NCBI RefSeq assembly: GCF_029953635.1
Contig: NZ_CP124543.1
Location: forward strand, 4,133,455 to 4,197,454
Direction: 5' to 3'
DNA from: Halotia branconii CENA392
Lineage (GTDB): Bacteria > Cyanobacteriota > Cyanobacteriia > Cyanobacteriales > Nostocaceae
Length of the DNA stretch: 64,000 nt
Shown here: piece after piece, positions 17,413 through 27,823 of the stretch
Position numbering within the stretch: the stretch's first letter is position 1
Layout: the number at the start of each line of letters is the position of its first letter
The notes under the pieces: model-generated
Database searches by the model: none
Told to the model about the DNA's origin: nothing
Seen by the model: only the letters and a program-made list of their open reading frames with translations
Made by a program: the position numbers and the translations under genes

Positions 17413-18789
17413 TCACCTGCTCCCTGCCCCCTGCCTCTTATCAACTTCCGGCAACCAAACAATAAACGTAGTTCCCGGAGTATCGGGTGAAGTAATATCT
17501 GAATTGATTGCAGGGCTGAAAACTTCAATTTCGCCCTGCATTTGTTCGATTAATTGTTTAGCGATCGCTATTCCTAAACCCGTACCAGGAATTTGAGTTT
17601 GAGCTTGTACACCCCGATAATGTCGTTCTCCAAGATGTGCTAAATCTTGTGGAGGAATGCCAGGGCCAGTATCACTAATAGCAACTCCTTGAAAATTAGC
17701 TTTTTTTTGCCCTGCCTGGATGGAAATTTTGCCACCTGTGGGAGTATATTTCAATGCATTATCAATAATATTGCTTAATACTTCTCGCAATGCTTTGATG
17801 TTGGCTTTTACTATTGGCAAATTGGTAGGGATTTGTGTTTGTAGTTGCAGATGGCGCTCTTGTGCTATGGCTTGAGTTGAAACTAACAATGGCACTAATA
17901 AATCTTTTAAATAGCAATTAGTCGCTTGATCTCCCGTTCCTGGCAATAATAATGCTGGTTTGGATTCTTGTTGGACAGTAGCTTCTACAAATACTTCGTT
18001 TTCGGGCAGCGACCGTGGTGTTAAGTCTAACTCTGTCCAGTCAATGACTTTATCAAACTCTTGAAGTAATTCTTGCAGGCGATCGCTTTCTCGGACAATA
18101 TTGGCTCCTACATCTCGGTTAGGATCACCTGGGCGCAGTCGCTTTAATAGCAGTTTGCCAAAGGTTCGTAAGGCTGTTAACGGGTTGCGGAACTGGTGCA
18201 ATAAATTATCTAACAAATCTTGTTGCTGTTCTTGGAGAATTTGTTGTTGATGCAGTTGATGTTGCAGCCAAGCCCGACGTTGATCCAAAATACAAGCGAT
18301 CGCCAGGGTTTGAACTATTCTTTGTATTTTGCTTTGCTCTTGTTCGTTCCAAGGGCGATCTTCCCTAGCTGTCACCAATAAACCGAGCATTACGCCCTCA
18401 TGGATTAGAGGTAGCACGATTTGGTTTTGACTGAACAGGTATTCATCTTTTAAATAAGATTGCTCAGTATCTGGTATTTCTGTCTCCTGTGAAGAGTTAG
18501 GAGATTGCGATCCTGTAGTCAATAATTTTCCCTGTTGCCGGGGTAGTAGCAAAACATTGCTTATTTGGAGTTGCTTGCGTACTGTTGCTTGACTAATTTC
18601 TTGCCCTGACTGCAACAATGCTGTCTCTGGATAAACTACCACAGGAATCAATTTTGCCTCATCGGTTGGAGCATCTACCAATTCGTGTGTGAGGTAAACA
18701 ACACTTAAAGTTGCTCCTAGCCCTTGGGTTAGCAGTGCTATTTGCTCTCGACATAGAGCAACAAAATCTGAACTGGCAGACATTAACAT
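17413..18789 (-). CDS. GAF-domain sensor histidine kinase
   Basis: A 458-residue soluble kinase. Residues ~10-170 form a GAF-like sensor. A glutamine-rich helix (HQLHQQQILQEQQQ) leads to an H-box, LLDNLLHQFRNPLTALRTF, with His198 the probable phosphate acceptor. The ATPase part has N-box SNIIDNALKYTPTGG, G1 ISDTGPGIPP and G2 GTGLGIAIAKQ. No membrane segment, and no response regulator next to it. The H-box reads HQFRNP instead of the usual HE-RNP, so the kinase has Gln where Glu is common. A hairpin with a 14-bp stem lies 31 bp before the start. Confidence 0.92.
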   Translation of the reverse strand: MLMSASSDFVALCREQIALLTQGLGATLSVVYLTHELVDAPTDEAKLIPVVVYPETALLQSGQEISQATVRKQLQISNVLLLPRQQGKLLTTGSQSPNSSQETEIPDTEQSYLKDEYLFSQNQIVLPLIHEGVMLGLLVTAREDRPWNEQEQSKIQRIVQTLAIACILDQRRAWLQHQLHQQQILQEQQQDLLDNLLHQFRNPLTALRTFGKLLLKRLRPGDPNRDVGANIVRESDRLQELLQEFDKVIDWTELDLTPRSLPENEVFVEATVQQESKPALLLPGTGDQATNCYLKDLLVPLLVSTQAIAQERHLQLQTQIPTNLPIVKANIKALREVLSNIIDNALKYTPTGGKISIQAGQKKANFQGVAISDTGPGIPPQDLAHLGERHYRGVQAQTQIPGTGLGIAIAKQLIEQMQGEIEVFSPAINSDITSPDTPGTTFIVWLPEVDKRQGAGSR

Positions 18790-18819
18790 TTTTCAGCTCT
18801 TGCTCAGGATCACGGAATT

Positions 18820-18856
18820 TGAGGGAAGATTAAAGAAAACACTTAATTTTCCCTCA
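18820..18856. promoter_or_regulatory. Long inverted repeat in the leader of the GAF kinase gene
   Basis: TGAGGGAAGATTAA (18820-18833) pairs with TTAATTTTCCCTCA (18843-18856): 14 bp with one G-T wobble and a 9-nt loop. It is centred about 50 bp upstream of the kinase start. It may be an operator or a transcript hairpin. The rest of 18790-19071 is AT-rich with no gene. Confidence 0.45.
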
Positions 18857-19071
18857 CTCATTCAATAAAGCTTAACTAAAACTTCTCAGTAATAGCTTGC
18901 TTTTGGGGATTATATCTTCCACCACTATCGATTTAGCTATATACAAAAATATTATTTTTCCCGTATCAAAAGTTAAAAAACTATTGATTTTTTTAACTAG
19001 AACTTATATAATTGCGACGGATTTTGTAGCTATAACTACAATCTATCAGCTTGAAAGAGGAGGACAATAGG

Positions 19072-19395
19072 TTGGCAAGGAGACGCAAACGCAAAAGCCG
19101 TCGTCGCCAAGAAGGACGACGAATCTTAGAACATGTGCCTCAATATAGCATTGAAAGTGGCGAAGAAAAGCCTGTGACAGCAGCGAGAAAATTTATTCAA
19201 GCTGAGAGGATAGCGCCACCTGCTTTACTACTGGTAAAGCGAAATGAACACACCACAGACCGTTATTTCTGGGCAGAAAAGGGGCTGTTTGGTGCTCAAT
19301 ACGTAGAAGAAAACCATTTCTTGTTTCCCAGCTTACGGGTATTAGAAACTCCTGTAGGTACTGAACCTTTGGCTGTGGCTGTAGCTAGTCGCTAA
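19072..19395 (+). CDS. DUF3155 domain protein
   Basis: A 107-residue cyanobacterial protein starting with a very basic segment (LARRRKRKSRRRQEGRR) followed by the conserved body FIQAERIAPPALLLVKRNEH and DRYFWAEKGLFGAQYVEENH. I choose the TTG at 19072 because a strong GAGGAGGA ribosome site sits 8 bp upstream; an in-frame TTG at 19051 would put that site inside the gene. The basic start suggests nucleic-acid contact. Family function is unknown. Confidence 0.88.
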   Translation: MARRRKRKSRRRQEGRRILEHVPQYSIESGEEKPVTAARKFIQAERIAPPALLLVKRNEHTTDRYFWAEKGLFGAQYVEENHFLFPSLRVLETPVGTEPLAVAVASR

Positions 19396-19840
19396 CCATA
19401 GATGGTTATTTTAATATGTTGAATGTGTCTTCTGACAATCATTTAACTGGCAAAGTTGCTCAGTTTATGCAAGATTTTGGTTTTTTTAAAGTTTGTAGCT
19501 GATTTGCCAGTAGACTTAATGTCCAAGTAATTGGATAATCAACTCTGATCAAACCGCTACGGTTTGTATAGTATTGGTTTTTAAGTCTAATGATGATGCA
19601 CAAGGGAGTCAGGATAGAGCGAAATGCATCCAAAAACGAGAGTTGAGTTGCGCTCTCATCTTAGGGATTGCCCAGGAAGAAAGCTCTGTCAACAAACTAC
19701 AGCTTTTTCCCTACAACATTTTGTCGTAGGGAAAACCTACGTCCCGTTAATCGTTTTTCCTTCTCCCTAATGTCCATTTCCTCAAGAATTGTCTAGAAGT
19801 CTGCATTTCACATTAAAGCAAGGGTAACAGAAAACCAAGT
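19396..19840. other. Intergenic region with two hairpins
   Basis: This 445-bp gap holds CAAACCG/CGGTTTG (19551-19567, 3-nt loop) and TTTCCCTAC/GTAGGGAAA (19706-19734). Either could end the DUF3155 transcript, although neither is followed by a clear T-run on the plus strand. I see no gene. Confidence 0.4.
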
Positions 19841-20371
19841 TTACTCACTAAGCTTAAACTGTAGTGTCTTTTGTAACTCACTGAGTTCATCTCGATGAGC
19901 AATTACAGTCAGCTTACTTGAGGAGTGTTGCTGATTTGGATTTGCTTCCAGTTTTAGTGACACTTTCTCAAGTCTCCCAGCTTTTCTCCAATAAAAAATA
20001 CCACTTAAAGGTGATAGCAGTACTATTCCTAAAAAAAGAGTACCGACATTAGGAATGAGCATAGATAAAACCAATGCTAGACAAGCAAGACCAGCCGATG
20101 CCAGCAGTGTCAAAAACACTGCTAAAAACCAGCTTGGTTTTACAAACCCTTCAAAAGTCACTTGGTTTTTTTCCCGGTCTACCGCTGCCACTCGATAAGA
20201 CCGAGAGCGAAAATACTCCTGTAATTGCGGCATTAAGGTAGCTTCGTTTTGCTCAGATACTAGTTGCACTATTTCTGTGCGGTCTTTGGTCGAGGCACGA
20301 ATAAAAAAAATTAGCCCAACCGCTAATAACAAAGTTAGTAGCAACGTGGATGGCAGAATAGCAGTATCCAT
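19841..20371 (-). CDS. CCB1-like membrane protein (cofactor assembly of complex C, subunit B)
   Basis: A 176-residue protein with an N-terminal membrane helix (ILPSTLLLTLLLAVGLIFFIRAS), a cytosolic or lumenal loop VAAVDREKNQVTFEGFVKPSW, and two further membrane segments (FLAVFLTLLASAGLACLAL, VGTLFLGIVLLSPLSGI). The pattern matches the cyanobacterial/plastid CCB1 family, needed for covalent haem attachment to cytochrome b6. The name rests on recalled family resemblance. PadR is encoded 58 bp upstream on the same strand. Confidence 0.65.
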   Translation of the reverse strand: MDTAILPSTLLLTLLLAVGLIFFIRASTKDRTEIVQLVSEQNEATLMPQLQEYFRSRSYRVAAVDREKNQVTFEGFVKPSWFLAVFLTLLASAGLACLALVLSMLIPNVGTLFLGIVLLSPLSGIFYWRKAGRLEKVSLKLEANPNQQHSSSKLTVIAHRDELSELQKTLQFKLSE

Positions 20372-20429
20372 AACTAATTGTTAGTGTTTGACTGGAGGAG
20401 ATTTATTCATTATCAATATCAATTATTCG

Positions 20430-20777
20430 TTAATTTGTCCTCCGATTGATGTAATCATGCCAAAGCTGGGCCAAATCCTGTGCTTGAACTTGCCATTCTG
20501 GAGAAACTTGGTACATCCGCCTCGGTCTTCCCCGACCTTCGAGTTTCTTCCAATACCCAGTGATTGCCCTATGGTCTTCGAGAAATTTGATCGCACTATA
20601 AAGTACGGTATCCGAAAGCCGATAGGTTGGATATTCAGTTTCCAATTGTTGGATTAACTCGGTTCCGTAGGATTCACCTCGTAGCAAAATATACAAAATA
20701 TAACAAACTGCTAGTTCCTGACAGAGGTAAGTTGGCGGAGGATTCTCAAAGAATTGATATATATCCTCAAGTTTCAT
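20430..20777 (-). CDS. PadR-family transcriptional regulator
   Basis: A 115-residue winged-helix regulator: LAVCYILYILLRGESYGTEL, TEYPTYRLSDTVLYSAIKFL (recognition helix region), ITGYWKKLEGRGRPRRMYQ (wing) and a short C-terminal helix. PadR proteins usually repress their own promoter, and a 26-bp near-perfect palindrome lies 63 bp upstream. It precedes the CCB1-like gene and may be co-transcribed. Effector unknown. Confidence 0.9.
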   Translation of the reverse strand: MKLEDIYQFFENPPPTYLCQELAVCYILYILLRGESYGTELIQQLETEYPTYRLSDTVLYSAIKFLEDHRAITGYWKKLEGRGRPRRMYQVSPEWQVQAQDLAQLWHDYINRRTN

Positions 20778-20839
20778 GGTTGGTGAATGGCTAAAAAAAT
20801 GCCTTAGGGTAGAATCTACAAACCTTGCAGTAAGTATAT

Positions 20840-20865
20840 AATGCTACTTTAATAAAGTAAGCATT
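20840..20865. promoter_or_regulatory. Palindromic operator candidate upstream of padR
   Basis: AATGCTACTTTA and TAAAGTAAGCATT form a dyad around 20852 with one unpaired base, in the padR promoter region. Its size and position fit autoregulation by the PadR-like protein, which is inference. Confidence 0.5.
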
Positions 20866-21321
20866 ATGATAGTGCTACTGAGACAAGACTTGCTAAACGT
20901 CAACATTAAACAGTAACCCACGATGCTAAATTCGCGGGAGGATAGTGAAAATCTTAGGAGCGCAAGATATACGCCCCTATCCAAGCTCTAGGCGGTGTGG
21001 TGAGGAGCAATTTAAGACAATGGTGCAGCCATTATCTTGGTGTCAAGTGATGCCGAGCTAGTTAGAACTGCTTAAGCATAAGATGCTATCGAAGAAATTT
21101 TACAGGTAAAATGCCGTTTTGTCTGTAAAAGTTAATAAACACTTTGTTGGATAGTGATTATCTTAGTGCAAATCTTAAAAAACTAAACCAAGTTAGATAT
21201 TATGCGTATAAACACAAGAAAGCAAACATTTAGTACTGATTGTCTAAACTTGAGATATTCATTTCGTATCTGGTAAGTGTGATAGTAAATTTAGCAAGTG
21301 CCTAATACATAGTTGATCAGT
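20866..21321. other. Intergenic region with a GC-richer, possibly structured segment
   Basis: Between padR and the DUF3611 gene, 20935-21070 is clearly GC-richer than the AT-rich flanks and holds local hairpins, for example AATGG/CCATT (21018-21032 area). No ORF of note and no match to tmRNA, RNase P, SRP or Yfr1 signatures that I can recognise. Confidence 0.3.
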
Positions 21322-21900
21322 ATGTCGCAAACTCCGGACACTCCATCGTCTTCGTCTAATCTTCGGGCAATAGCCCAAACCTTTCGCCTGATAGGTTGGA
21401 TTAGCTTCTGGATTCAGTTAGTACTAGGCGTAGTTTCTGGCATAATTGTGTTGCTGTTCGCCATATTTAATCAAAGATCTGGCAGCCCCAGTAATAATCC
21501 GGGAACTGGCTTTGGTGTTTTTTTAGCAGTTTGTGGATTAGTTGTTTTGGGTGGGGGCATTTATTTAGCTTACCGTTACACCAGAATAGGTAATCAACTA
21601 CAATCTTCTAACCCCAGTAACCGTCCTCGTAAAAGTGAAACGGTGCAAGTATTACGCTTGGGACTGTGGGTAAATTTAGGCGGAACACTGGTGACTCTTT
21701 TGGGAGCTCAGGCGATCGTTGGTACGCTGGTAGCAAGGTCTATATCTCCCCAAGCTATAACTACTCAATTTTTTGATCCTACGCGGATTATTAGCGGTTT
21801 AGACATGCTTGTAGTACAGGCAAATACCAACACTGTATCAGCGCACTTTGCTGGACTTGTAGCGTCGCTTTGGCTACTCAATCGCGTCAACCGTCCTTAA
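21322..21900 (+). CDS. DUF3611 membrane protein
   Basis: A 192-residue protein with four predicted membrane helices (GWISFWIQLVLGVVSGIIVLL, GFGVFLAVCGLVVLGGGIYLA, LGLWVNLGGTLVTLLGAQAIV and a C-terminal one) and the conserved QAITTQFFDPTRIISGLDMLVVQANTN loop. This is the DUF3611 family of cyanobacteria and plastids, distantly related to the Tic21-type envelope proteins. I start at the ATG at 21322 (MSQTPDTPSS); a TTG 9 bp upstream is in frame but less likely. Confidence 0.85.
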   Translation: MSQTPDTPSSSSNLRAIAQTFRLIGWISFWIQLVLGVVSGIIVLLFAIFNQRSGSPSNNPGTGFGVFLAVCGLVVLGGGIYLAYRYTRIGNQLQSSNPSNRPRKSETVQVLRLGLWVNLGGTLVTLLGAQAIVGTLVARSISPQAITTQFFDPTRIISGLDMLVVQANTNTVSAHFAGLVASLWLLNRVNRP

Positions 21901-21944
21901 TAGGAGAAGTCGGCAAAAAAGGTAGAGGTTTTAAGAATATATGT

Positions 21945-21985
21945 AACCAGGGGCTAGAGGTTAGGGGCTAGGGGCTAGGAGTTGT
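21945..21985. repeat. Short tandem repeats (GGGGCTAGAGGTTA type)
   Basis: Three imperfect GGGGCTAG-type units occur in the gap before serS. This is another member of the short repeat families seen throughout the window. Confidence 0.6.
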
Positions 21986-22140
21986 GTATGTACTTCATGT
22001 AATTGGGAACTTCTATAGTGTGCAACTTTCTAGCTTTAGTAAAATTGCTAGGGCAAAATAAAAATTTTGCTTTTCCTGTGATGGCAAGTCAAAATCAGTA
22101 TATGCTGATGTTTTGGCAGGTGAAAGACTGAGAAAAATCT

Positions 22141-23421
22141 GTGCTGGATATTAAGCAAATACGGGAAAATCCCCAACTCATTCAAGAACGATTGAATAGT
22201 CGTAGTGGTAAGTACGATATCGCCCCGATATTAAATTTAGATCGGCAACAGCGAGAATTGGAAGTGACACGCAGTCAACTCCAAGCTCAAAGCAACGAAA
22301 TCGGTAAAATTGTTGGGCAGAAAATCAAATCTGGCATTACTCCTCAAGACCCAGAAATTCAATCCTTGCGGGACGAAGGTAACTCGATCAAAGCTACATT
22401 GAGTCAACTAGAACCCCAAGAGAAAAATCTCAAAACAGAAATTGAGCAATTAATCCTAGCACTGCCCAACTTGCCCAGCGATTCTACACCTGTGGGTAAG
22501 AGTGAAGAAGATAATGTAGAAGTGCGCCGCTGGGGTGATGAGTATATTCCCCAAAATCCGAATATTGTCCCTCACTGGGAAATTGGTGAAAAGCTAGGCA
22601 TTCTCAATGTTGAACGGGCTGTGAAAGTGGCTCAAAGTCGCTTTATTACTCTGATAGGTGCTGGTGCTGCATTGGAGAGGGCATTAATTCAGTTTATGCT
22701 TGATTGTCAAACTCAAGCTGGGTATTTAGAAGTCAGTCCGCCACTTTTAGTGAATACTGCATCTTTGACAGCGACTGGTCAATTACCCAAGTTTGCGGAA
22801 GAAAGCTTTAAATGCGCTGATGATGACTTGTGGCTAATTCCGACGGCGGAAGTTCCAGTTACTAACCTCTACCGTGGTGAAATTCTTGCTGCTGAAGATT
22901 TGCCTATTTACCACTGTGCTTACACTCCTTGTTTTCGCCGTGAAGCTGGTAGTTATGGGCGCGATATGCGAGGATTAATTCGTCTGCATCAATTCAACAA
23001 GGTGGAATTGGTAAAATTTGTCAATCCTAGCACTTCCTTTGATGAATTAGAAAAATTGGTGGGGAATGCAGAAGCGATTTTACAGGCACTACAACTGCCT
23101 TATCGAGTCATAAATTTATGTAGCGGGGATTTAGGGTTTTCATCTACAAAAACTTATGATTTAGAAGTTTGGTTGCCTTCTTCTGGTAAATATCGAGAGA
23201 TTTCTAGCTGTTCCAATTTTAAAGATTTCCAAGCACGACGGGGTGATATTCGTTTTAAAGAAGCCGGGAAGAAAGGCACTCAGTTCGTGCATACTCTCAA
23301 TGGTTCTGGTTTGGCGGTAGGACGTACAATGGCAGCAATTTTGGAGAATTATCAACAACCAGATGGAACTGTGCAGATACCGGAAGCGTTGCAAACTTAC
23401 TTAGGGCGTGAAGTGTTGTAA
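22141..23421 (+). CDS. serS: Seryl-tRNA synthetase
   Basis: A 426-residue class II synthetase that charges tRNA-Ser (and tRNA-Sec in species that have it). The GTG start gives [21 protein letters not shown], the standard N terminus. Residues ~25-110 form the long antiparallel coiled-coil arm that grips the tRNA variable arm. Motif 2 is [22 protein letters not shown], and motif 3 is [20 protein letters not shown]. It is convergent with the response-regulator kinase gene, with only 1 bp between the stop codons. Confidence 0.98.
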   Translation: MLDIKQIRENPQLIQERLNSRSGKYDIAPILNLDRQQRELEVTRSQLQAQSNEIGKIVGQKIKSGITPQDPEIQSLRDEGNSIKATLSQLEPQEKNLKTEIEQLILALPNLPSDSTPVGKSEEDNVEVRRWGDEYIPQNPNIVPHWEIGEKLGILNVERAVKVAQSRFITLIGAGAALERALIQFMLDCQTQAGYLEVSPPLLVNTASLTATGQLPKFAEESFKCADDDLWLIPTAEVPVTNLYRGEILAAEDLPIYHCAYTPCFRREAGSYGRDMRGLIRLHQFNKVELVKFVNPSTSFDELEKLVGNAEAILQALQLPYRVINLCSGDLGFSSTKTYDLEVWLPSSGKYREISSCSNFKDFQARRGDIRFKEAGKKGTQFVHTLNGSGLAVGRTMAAILENYQQPDGTVQIPEALQTYLGREVL

Positions 23422-23422
23422 T

Positions 23423-24673
23423 TTAGCAATCAACAGGTGTGCAATTGATAGGTATGGTAATTACAAATCGAGTACCTTCTCCTGGCGAGGAATTTACTTC
23501 TAGAGTCCCACCATGTTTTTCTATAATAATTTCATGAGCGATCGCTAACCCTAAACCAGTTCCTTTACCTAGAGGTTTGGTGGTAAAAAACTGCTCAAAC
23601 ATTCTCTGTTGTACTTCTTGGGGCATTCCTACACCGTTGTCAGCAATCTCAATCAATATAGATTTTTCGTCACTTGTAACGACTGTGCGAATCCAAATTG
23701 TCGGAGATTGTTTATTAGTATTTGCTTCGACTTGATCTATTAATTCATCAATAGCGTCAATAGCATTAGATAAAAGATTCATAAAAACTTGGTTGAGTTT
23801 TCCGGCGTAGCACTCTACTAAAGGCAAATCACCGTACTCTTTGACTACATTGATATTTGGTCGTATCGATGTGGCTTTGATGCGACTACCCAAAATGATC
23901 AAAGTACTATCAATGCCATCATGCAACTGTACCAATTGTAATGCCGTCTCGTCTAATCGGGAGAATAATCGCAGCGATCGCACAATATTTTCCACCCGTT
24001 CAGTACCCATTGTCATTGAGGATAAAAGCTGCGGCAAATCTTGCTTGAGAAAGTCAAGTTCGATTTGAGTTGAGTAAGCTTGAATCTCCGGAATAGGATG
24101 AGGTGTATGAATTTCATATAAGTGTAACAACTTCAGTAAGTCTTCTATATATTTTTGAGCATGAATTAAGTTACCAGAAACAAAATTTACCGGATTATTG
24201 ATTTCATGAGCAATTCCTGCCACTAATTGCCCTAGGGAAGACATTTTTTCTTCCTGTACTAATTTTAATTGAGTTCTACGTAATTCTAGGTGGACATTGA
24301 TTCGGGCTAATACCTCTTCATATTCAATGGGCTTTGTAATATAGTCTACTGCTCCTATTTGTAATCCCTTTACCTTATCAACTGTTTCAGAAAGAGCTGT
24401 CATAAAAATTACTGGAATATCTTTAGTTTTGGGATTATGTTTGAGGCGACGACACGTCTCAAACCCATCAATTCCCGGCATCATCACATCTAGCAAAATT
24501 AAATTAGGTAGAATTTCTTGCACTTTTTCTAAAGCACTTTTTCCATTTTTAGCCACAGAAACTCTAAAACCAGCTTGATTTAATATTTCAAATAAAACTT
24601 TGATATTAGTTGGGATATCATCAACTATCAAAATCGAATTATTGGGGATATTTTTCATAACGCACATTCTCAA
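23423..24673 (-). CDS. Receiver-histidine kinase (response regulator fused N-terminally to a kinase)
   Basis: A 416-residue protein. A receiver domain (residues ~12-130, Asp62 in [13 protein letters not shown], Lys in YITKP) precedes a kinase with H-box [19 protein letters not shown] (His156), N-box [18 protein letters not shown]1 IADNGVGMP and G2 [14 protein letters not shown]. It has no sensor or membrane part, so its input is probably phosphotransfer to the receiver. It lies 44 bp downstream of a transmembrane hybrid kinase, its likely upstream partner. The start may be a second ATG 15 bp inside. Confidence 0.95.
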   Translation of the reverse strand: MRMCVMKNIPNNSILIVDDIPTNIKVLFEILNQAGFRVSVAKNGKSALEKVQEILPNLILLDVMMPGIDGFETCRRLKHNPKTKDIPVIFMTALSETVDKVKGLQIGAVDYITKPIEYEEVLARINVHLELRRTQLKLVQEEKMSSLGQLVAGIAHEINNPVNFVSGNLIHAQKYIEDLLKLLHLYEIHTPHPIPEIQAYSTQIELDFLKQDLPQLLSSMTMGTERVENIVRSLRLFSRLDETALQLVQLHDGIDSTLIILGSRIKATSIRPNINVVKEYGDLPLVECYAGKLNQVFMNLLSNAIDAIDELIDQVEANTNKQSPTIWIRTVVTSDEKSILIEIADNGVGMPQEVQQRMFEQFFTTKPLGKGTGLGLAIAHEIIIEKHGGTLEVNSSPGEGTRFVITIPINCTPVDC

Positions 24674-24717
24674 ATGCCTGACAAAAATAAAATTGTTGTA
24701 ATTAAATATTAAAAAAA

Positions 24718-27474
24718 TTATACTTGCGATAACTTTGGTTTAATAAACTCAACAATTGCTTCATCTTCAAATTCCTCAAGTAATTCTAAAATTTTATTAG
24801 TAAAGAGTGTATATTCAGAATTTAGCTTTTGAATGCGGTTTACTTCTTCTTGAATTTCCAAAACATAACCAGATTTAGCAGCTTGATATAAATTAACTAG
24901 TTCGACTGATGGTGGAAATGTTATTTCCTGAAAATTAACATCAAGAGTTGTAGAAGATTGATTAGACTGATAAATCCAGACTAATTGCAAGTGATTTTGT
25001 AACTTATCAAGCAACTCATCAACTTGCACAGGTTTAGGCAAAAAATCATTACAGCCAGCTTCTTGGCTTTGTTGGCGGTTCAATGTAAATACACTAGCAG
25101 AAGAAGCAATAATTACTGTATTTTGATATTCTGGTTGGGAACGCAAAAGTCGTGTCATCTGAAAGCCATCCATTACAGGCATTGCCAAATCAGTAATAAT
25201 TAAATTGGGTTGGTAGGCTTTTGCTTTATCTAAACCCTCTTGACCATTGATAGCCTCAATGATTTTAAACCCTAACGGTTGCAGTAAATTGACAATGACA
25301 GCACGATTTTCCCAAAGATCATCAACAACTAAGATAGTTATTGATTTACCTTCATATTTAATGATATTAATGGGATTGTTATTTAATTGTGATTCCTCTA
25401 ACTGGATGTAACTTGTAACTTCTGGTAAATCTAAATCAAACCAAAACTTGCTACCTTGACCATAAATACTTTCAACTTGAATTTCACTACCCATCATTTC
25501 CACAATTTGGCGGCTTATAGTTAGTCCTAAACCTGTGCCTTCAGTCTTAAAAGACATTTCTCCAACCTGTTCAAAAGGTAGAAAAATTTTCTGTAATTGC
25601 TCTGGAGTCATACCAACTCCTGTATCTTCAACTTGAAATCTAATTGTAGTAATTGGTAGTTGTTGATCTTGACTAAAATCTACTAATGATGTTATTTGAT
25701 TAACTACTCCTACCGTAAATGTTACTTTTCCATCAGCTGTAAATTTAATAGCATTACCTAAAAGATTAATTAATACTTGTCGTAGACGTTTTTCATCAGC
25801 ATAAATAACAGTTGGTATATAGTTGGAGATTTGATAATGAAAACTAACTTCTTTTTGTTCTGCTTTCACACGGCAGATATCACCAACTCCCGTCAAGAAG
25901 TTTTTTAAGTTAAAGTTATTTGGGTAAAGTTCTAGTTTCCTCGCTTCGATTTTGGAAATATCTAAAATATCATTAATCAGCATCAAAAGATGAGAACCGC
26001 ATTGATAAATAATACTGATAGCGTCTTTTTGGCGGGAACTAACAGTTTGATCGCGTTGTAAAATTTGGGCGTAGCCCAGAATACCGTTAAGGGGAGTACG
26101 AAGTTCGTGACTCATATTGGCCAGAAATTCGCTTTTTGCTTGGTTGGCAGCATCGGCTGTTTCTTTTGCTGTTTTTAATTCTATAGTTCGTTCTTCAACC
26201 CGCTTTTCTAAAGCTGTAAAAGATTCCCGTAATTGTCCTGCCATTTGGTTGAAAGCTTGGGCAAGAATGCTGAGTTCTTTAACATCAGAAACTTCTACTG
26301 TTTGGTCAAGATTACCAGATGCGATCGCACTACTAGCTTTAGTTAAACTTAAAATAGGCTGAGAAATCCAACGAGATGTATATATTCCTAAAATTGTCGC
26401 TAAGAAAAGCGCCCCTAGACACAGCCAGATAGTAGTCTGATTATTAGCATTAATTTGAGCCATAAAGTCAGTTTCAGGAACAATGACAATCACTAGCCAA
26501 TCCAAACCGAATTTGTCATGCCAAGGTGTTACTTGTACAAACTGACGTTCGCCGTGAAATTTTAATGCAACTTGTTGGGTCTTTTTAATTTTTTGAAAAT
26601 TGCCAAATTTTTGTTGTAGATATTTTGCCGTACTTTTAATTAAAGCATCATTGCTATTTAATGCTGATAATCTTTGTGCTTGACCAGCAATCACTTTGTA
26701 TGGTAAATCGTCAACTGAAGAAGCTACTATTTCTCCAGAACGCTCTACAATAAATATTTGACCTGACTTACCAAGTTTCAAGCTGGTTAAAAAATTACTA
26801 ATTTGTGACAAAATTAAATCGACACTAATTACACCAACTAACTTTTGATTCACATCATCATAAATAGGATAGCTGGAAGATATCGAAAATATTTCTGGTT
26901 TATCTTCCCACTGATAAATTTGACTCCACACAGGTTTACCTGCCTTGGCGGCATCTGTATACCAAGCTTCTAGGCGAGGGTCATAATTTTTAACTGCTGT
27001 TAGTTCGCGGCGATTTCCTTGATTATCTGTGGTATAAACATAAAGTTTACCAATGCCTTTGGGTGCAGAAACTTCGTTAATCAAAAGATTGCCATCATCT
27101 AAACGTTCAACTCCAATAAATTCTCCTTGGGGGTTGGCAAAGCTATTGTAGCCAATATTAAATACCCGCATTTGTTTCCAGAAGTAATACCCAGTTTGCT
27201 GAAAATCTTGTAAATTCAGCATTTTTAATTCTCTGGCATCTGCATTGATTTGATTAATTTGATGAGGAATTGCTAGGTAAGTATCAAGATGCTGACCAAC
27301 TAGTATATTGACTTGACTCATTAATTGTAGAGCAAGGTCATTAACTGCTTTTTGCCCATTTCTAAAAGATAAATAACCTACTAGTCCGACTGCGGCAAAG
27401 ATTTGGATGACAAAAGGAACAATGAGGATGAGGCGCAAGGGCATCTTTTGGGAATTTTTAGCACCATGCTTCAT
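24718..27474 (-). CDS. Transmembrane hybrid histidine kinase (dCache-HAMP-kinase-receiver)
   Basis: A 918-residue protein. One membrane helix at ~14-36, an extracytoplasmic dCache-like sensor at ~40-335 ([39 protein letters not shown]), and a second helix at ~347-367. HAMP at ~368-420, coiled coil, H-box [15 protein letters not shown] (His456), N-box [13 protein letters not shown]1 VEDTGVGM, G2 [12 protein letters not shown]-terminal receiver at ~712-830 (Asp762 in [13 protein letters not shown]), then a helical tail that may be an Hpt-like remnant without a clear His. It senses an external small molecule. It is probably co-transcribed with the following kinase. Confidence 0.95.
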   Translation of the reverse strand: MKHGAKNSQKMPLRLILIVPFVIQIFAAVGLVGYLSFRNGQKAVNDLALQLMSQVNILVGQHLDTYLAIPHQINQINADARELKMLNLQDFQQTGYYFWKQMRVFNIGYNSFANPQGEFIGVERLDDGNLLINEVSAPKGIGKLYVYTTDNQGNRRELTAVKNYDPRLEAWYTDAAKAGKPVWSQIYQWEDKPEIFSISSSYPIYDDVNQKLVGVISVDLILSQISNFLTSLKLGKSGQIFIVERSGEIVASSVDDLPYKVIAGQAQRLSALNSNDALIKSTAKYLQQKFGNFQKIKKTQQVALKFHGERQFVQVTPWHDKFGLDWLVIVIVPETDFMAQINANNQTTIWLCLGALFLATILGIYTSRWISQPILSLTKASSAIASGNLDQTVEVSDVKELSILAQAFNQMAGQLRESFTALEKRVEERTIELKTAKETADAANQAKSEFLANMSHELRTPLNGILGYAQILQRDQTVSSRQKDAISIIYQCGSHLLMLINDILDISKIEARKLELYPNNFNLKNFLTGVGDICRVKAEQKEVSFHYQISNYIPTVIYADEKRLRQVLINLLGNAIKFTADGKVTFTVGVVNQITSLVDFSQDQQLPITTIRFQVEDTGVGMTPEQLQKIFLPFEQVGEMSFKTEGTGLGLTISRQIVEMMGSEIQVESIYGQGSKFWFDLDLPEVTSYIQLEESQLNNNPINIIKYEGKSITILVVDDLWENRAVIVNLLQPLGFKIIEAINGQEGLDKAKAYQPNLIITDLAMPVMDGFQMTRLLRSQPEYQNTVIIASSASVFTLNRQQSQEAGCNDFLPKPVQVDELLDKLQNHLQLVWIYQSNQSSTTLDVNFQEITFPPSVELVNLYQAAKSGYVLEIQEEVNRIQKLNSEYTLFTNKILELLEEFEDEAIVEFIKPKLSQV

Positions 27475-27619
27475 AATTTTAAGTTTTGGGCTGCTAAGAA
27501 TGTGTGGTGTAAATCTCTGGCGTTATTTTGCCCATTCTCTTGCTATTGATATCATCCAATACATTAACCTACTGTCTCCTGTTATCGGAATTTTACTGCG
27601 ATCGCTTTGTGATCAATAA

Positions 27620-27823
27620 TTTAGTTGTATCAATACCTCCGCCATTTTTGTGTAGTATCTGTTGGGTTTCCCTGCGGGTTCGCTGAAAGCATTCTCGTCA
27701 GAGTAACCCCTTCGCGTCTACGTGCCTCAATCAAACCTACGAATCAAGGCTTTTTTTACTTTGGCGAAGGTATTATGTATCTATTTTTAAGTAATTAATG
27801 CTTCATGTGTGGTATGTGTAGTT
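27620..27823. other. Intergenic stretch with repetitive remnants
   Basis: Contains a GGGTTTCCCTGCGGGTTCGC-type segment and a complementary-looking AATCAAACCTACGAATC segment, resembling degraded repeats common in Nostoc-type genomes. No gene seen. Confidence 0.35.

Noticed and set aside
20935..21070. SRP, tmRNA, RNase P or Yfr1 RNA
   Set aside because: None of the diagnostic core sequences could be found; kept only as an unexplained candidate.
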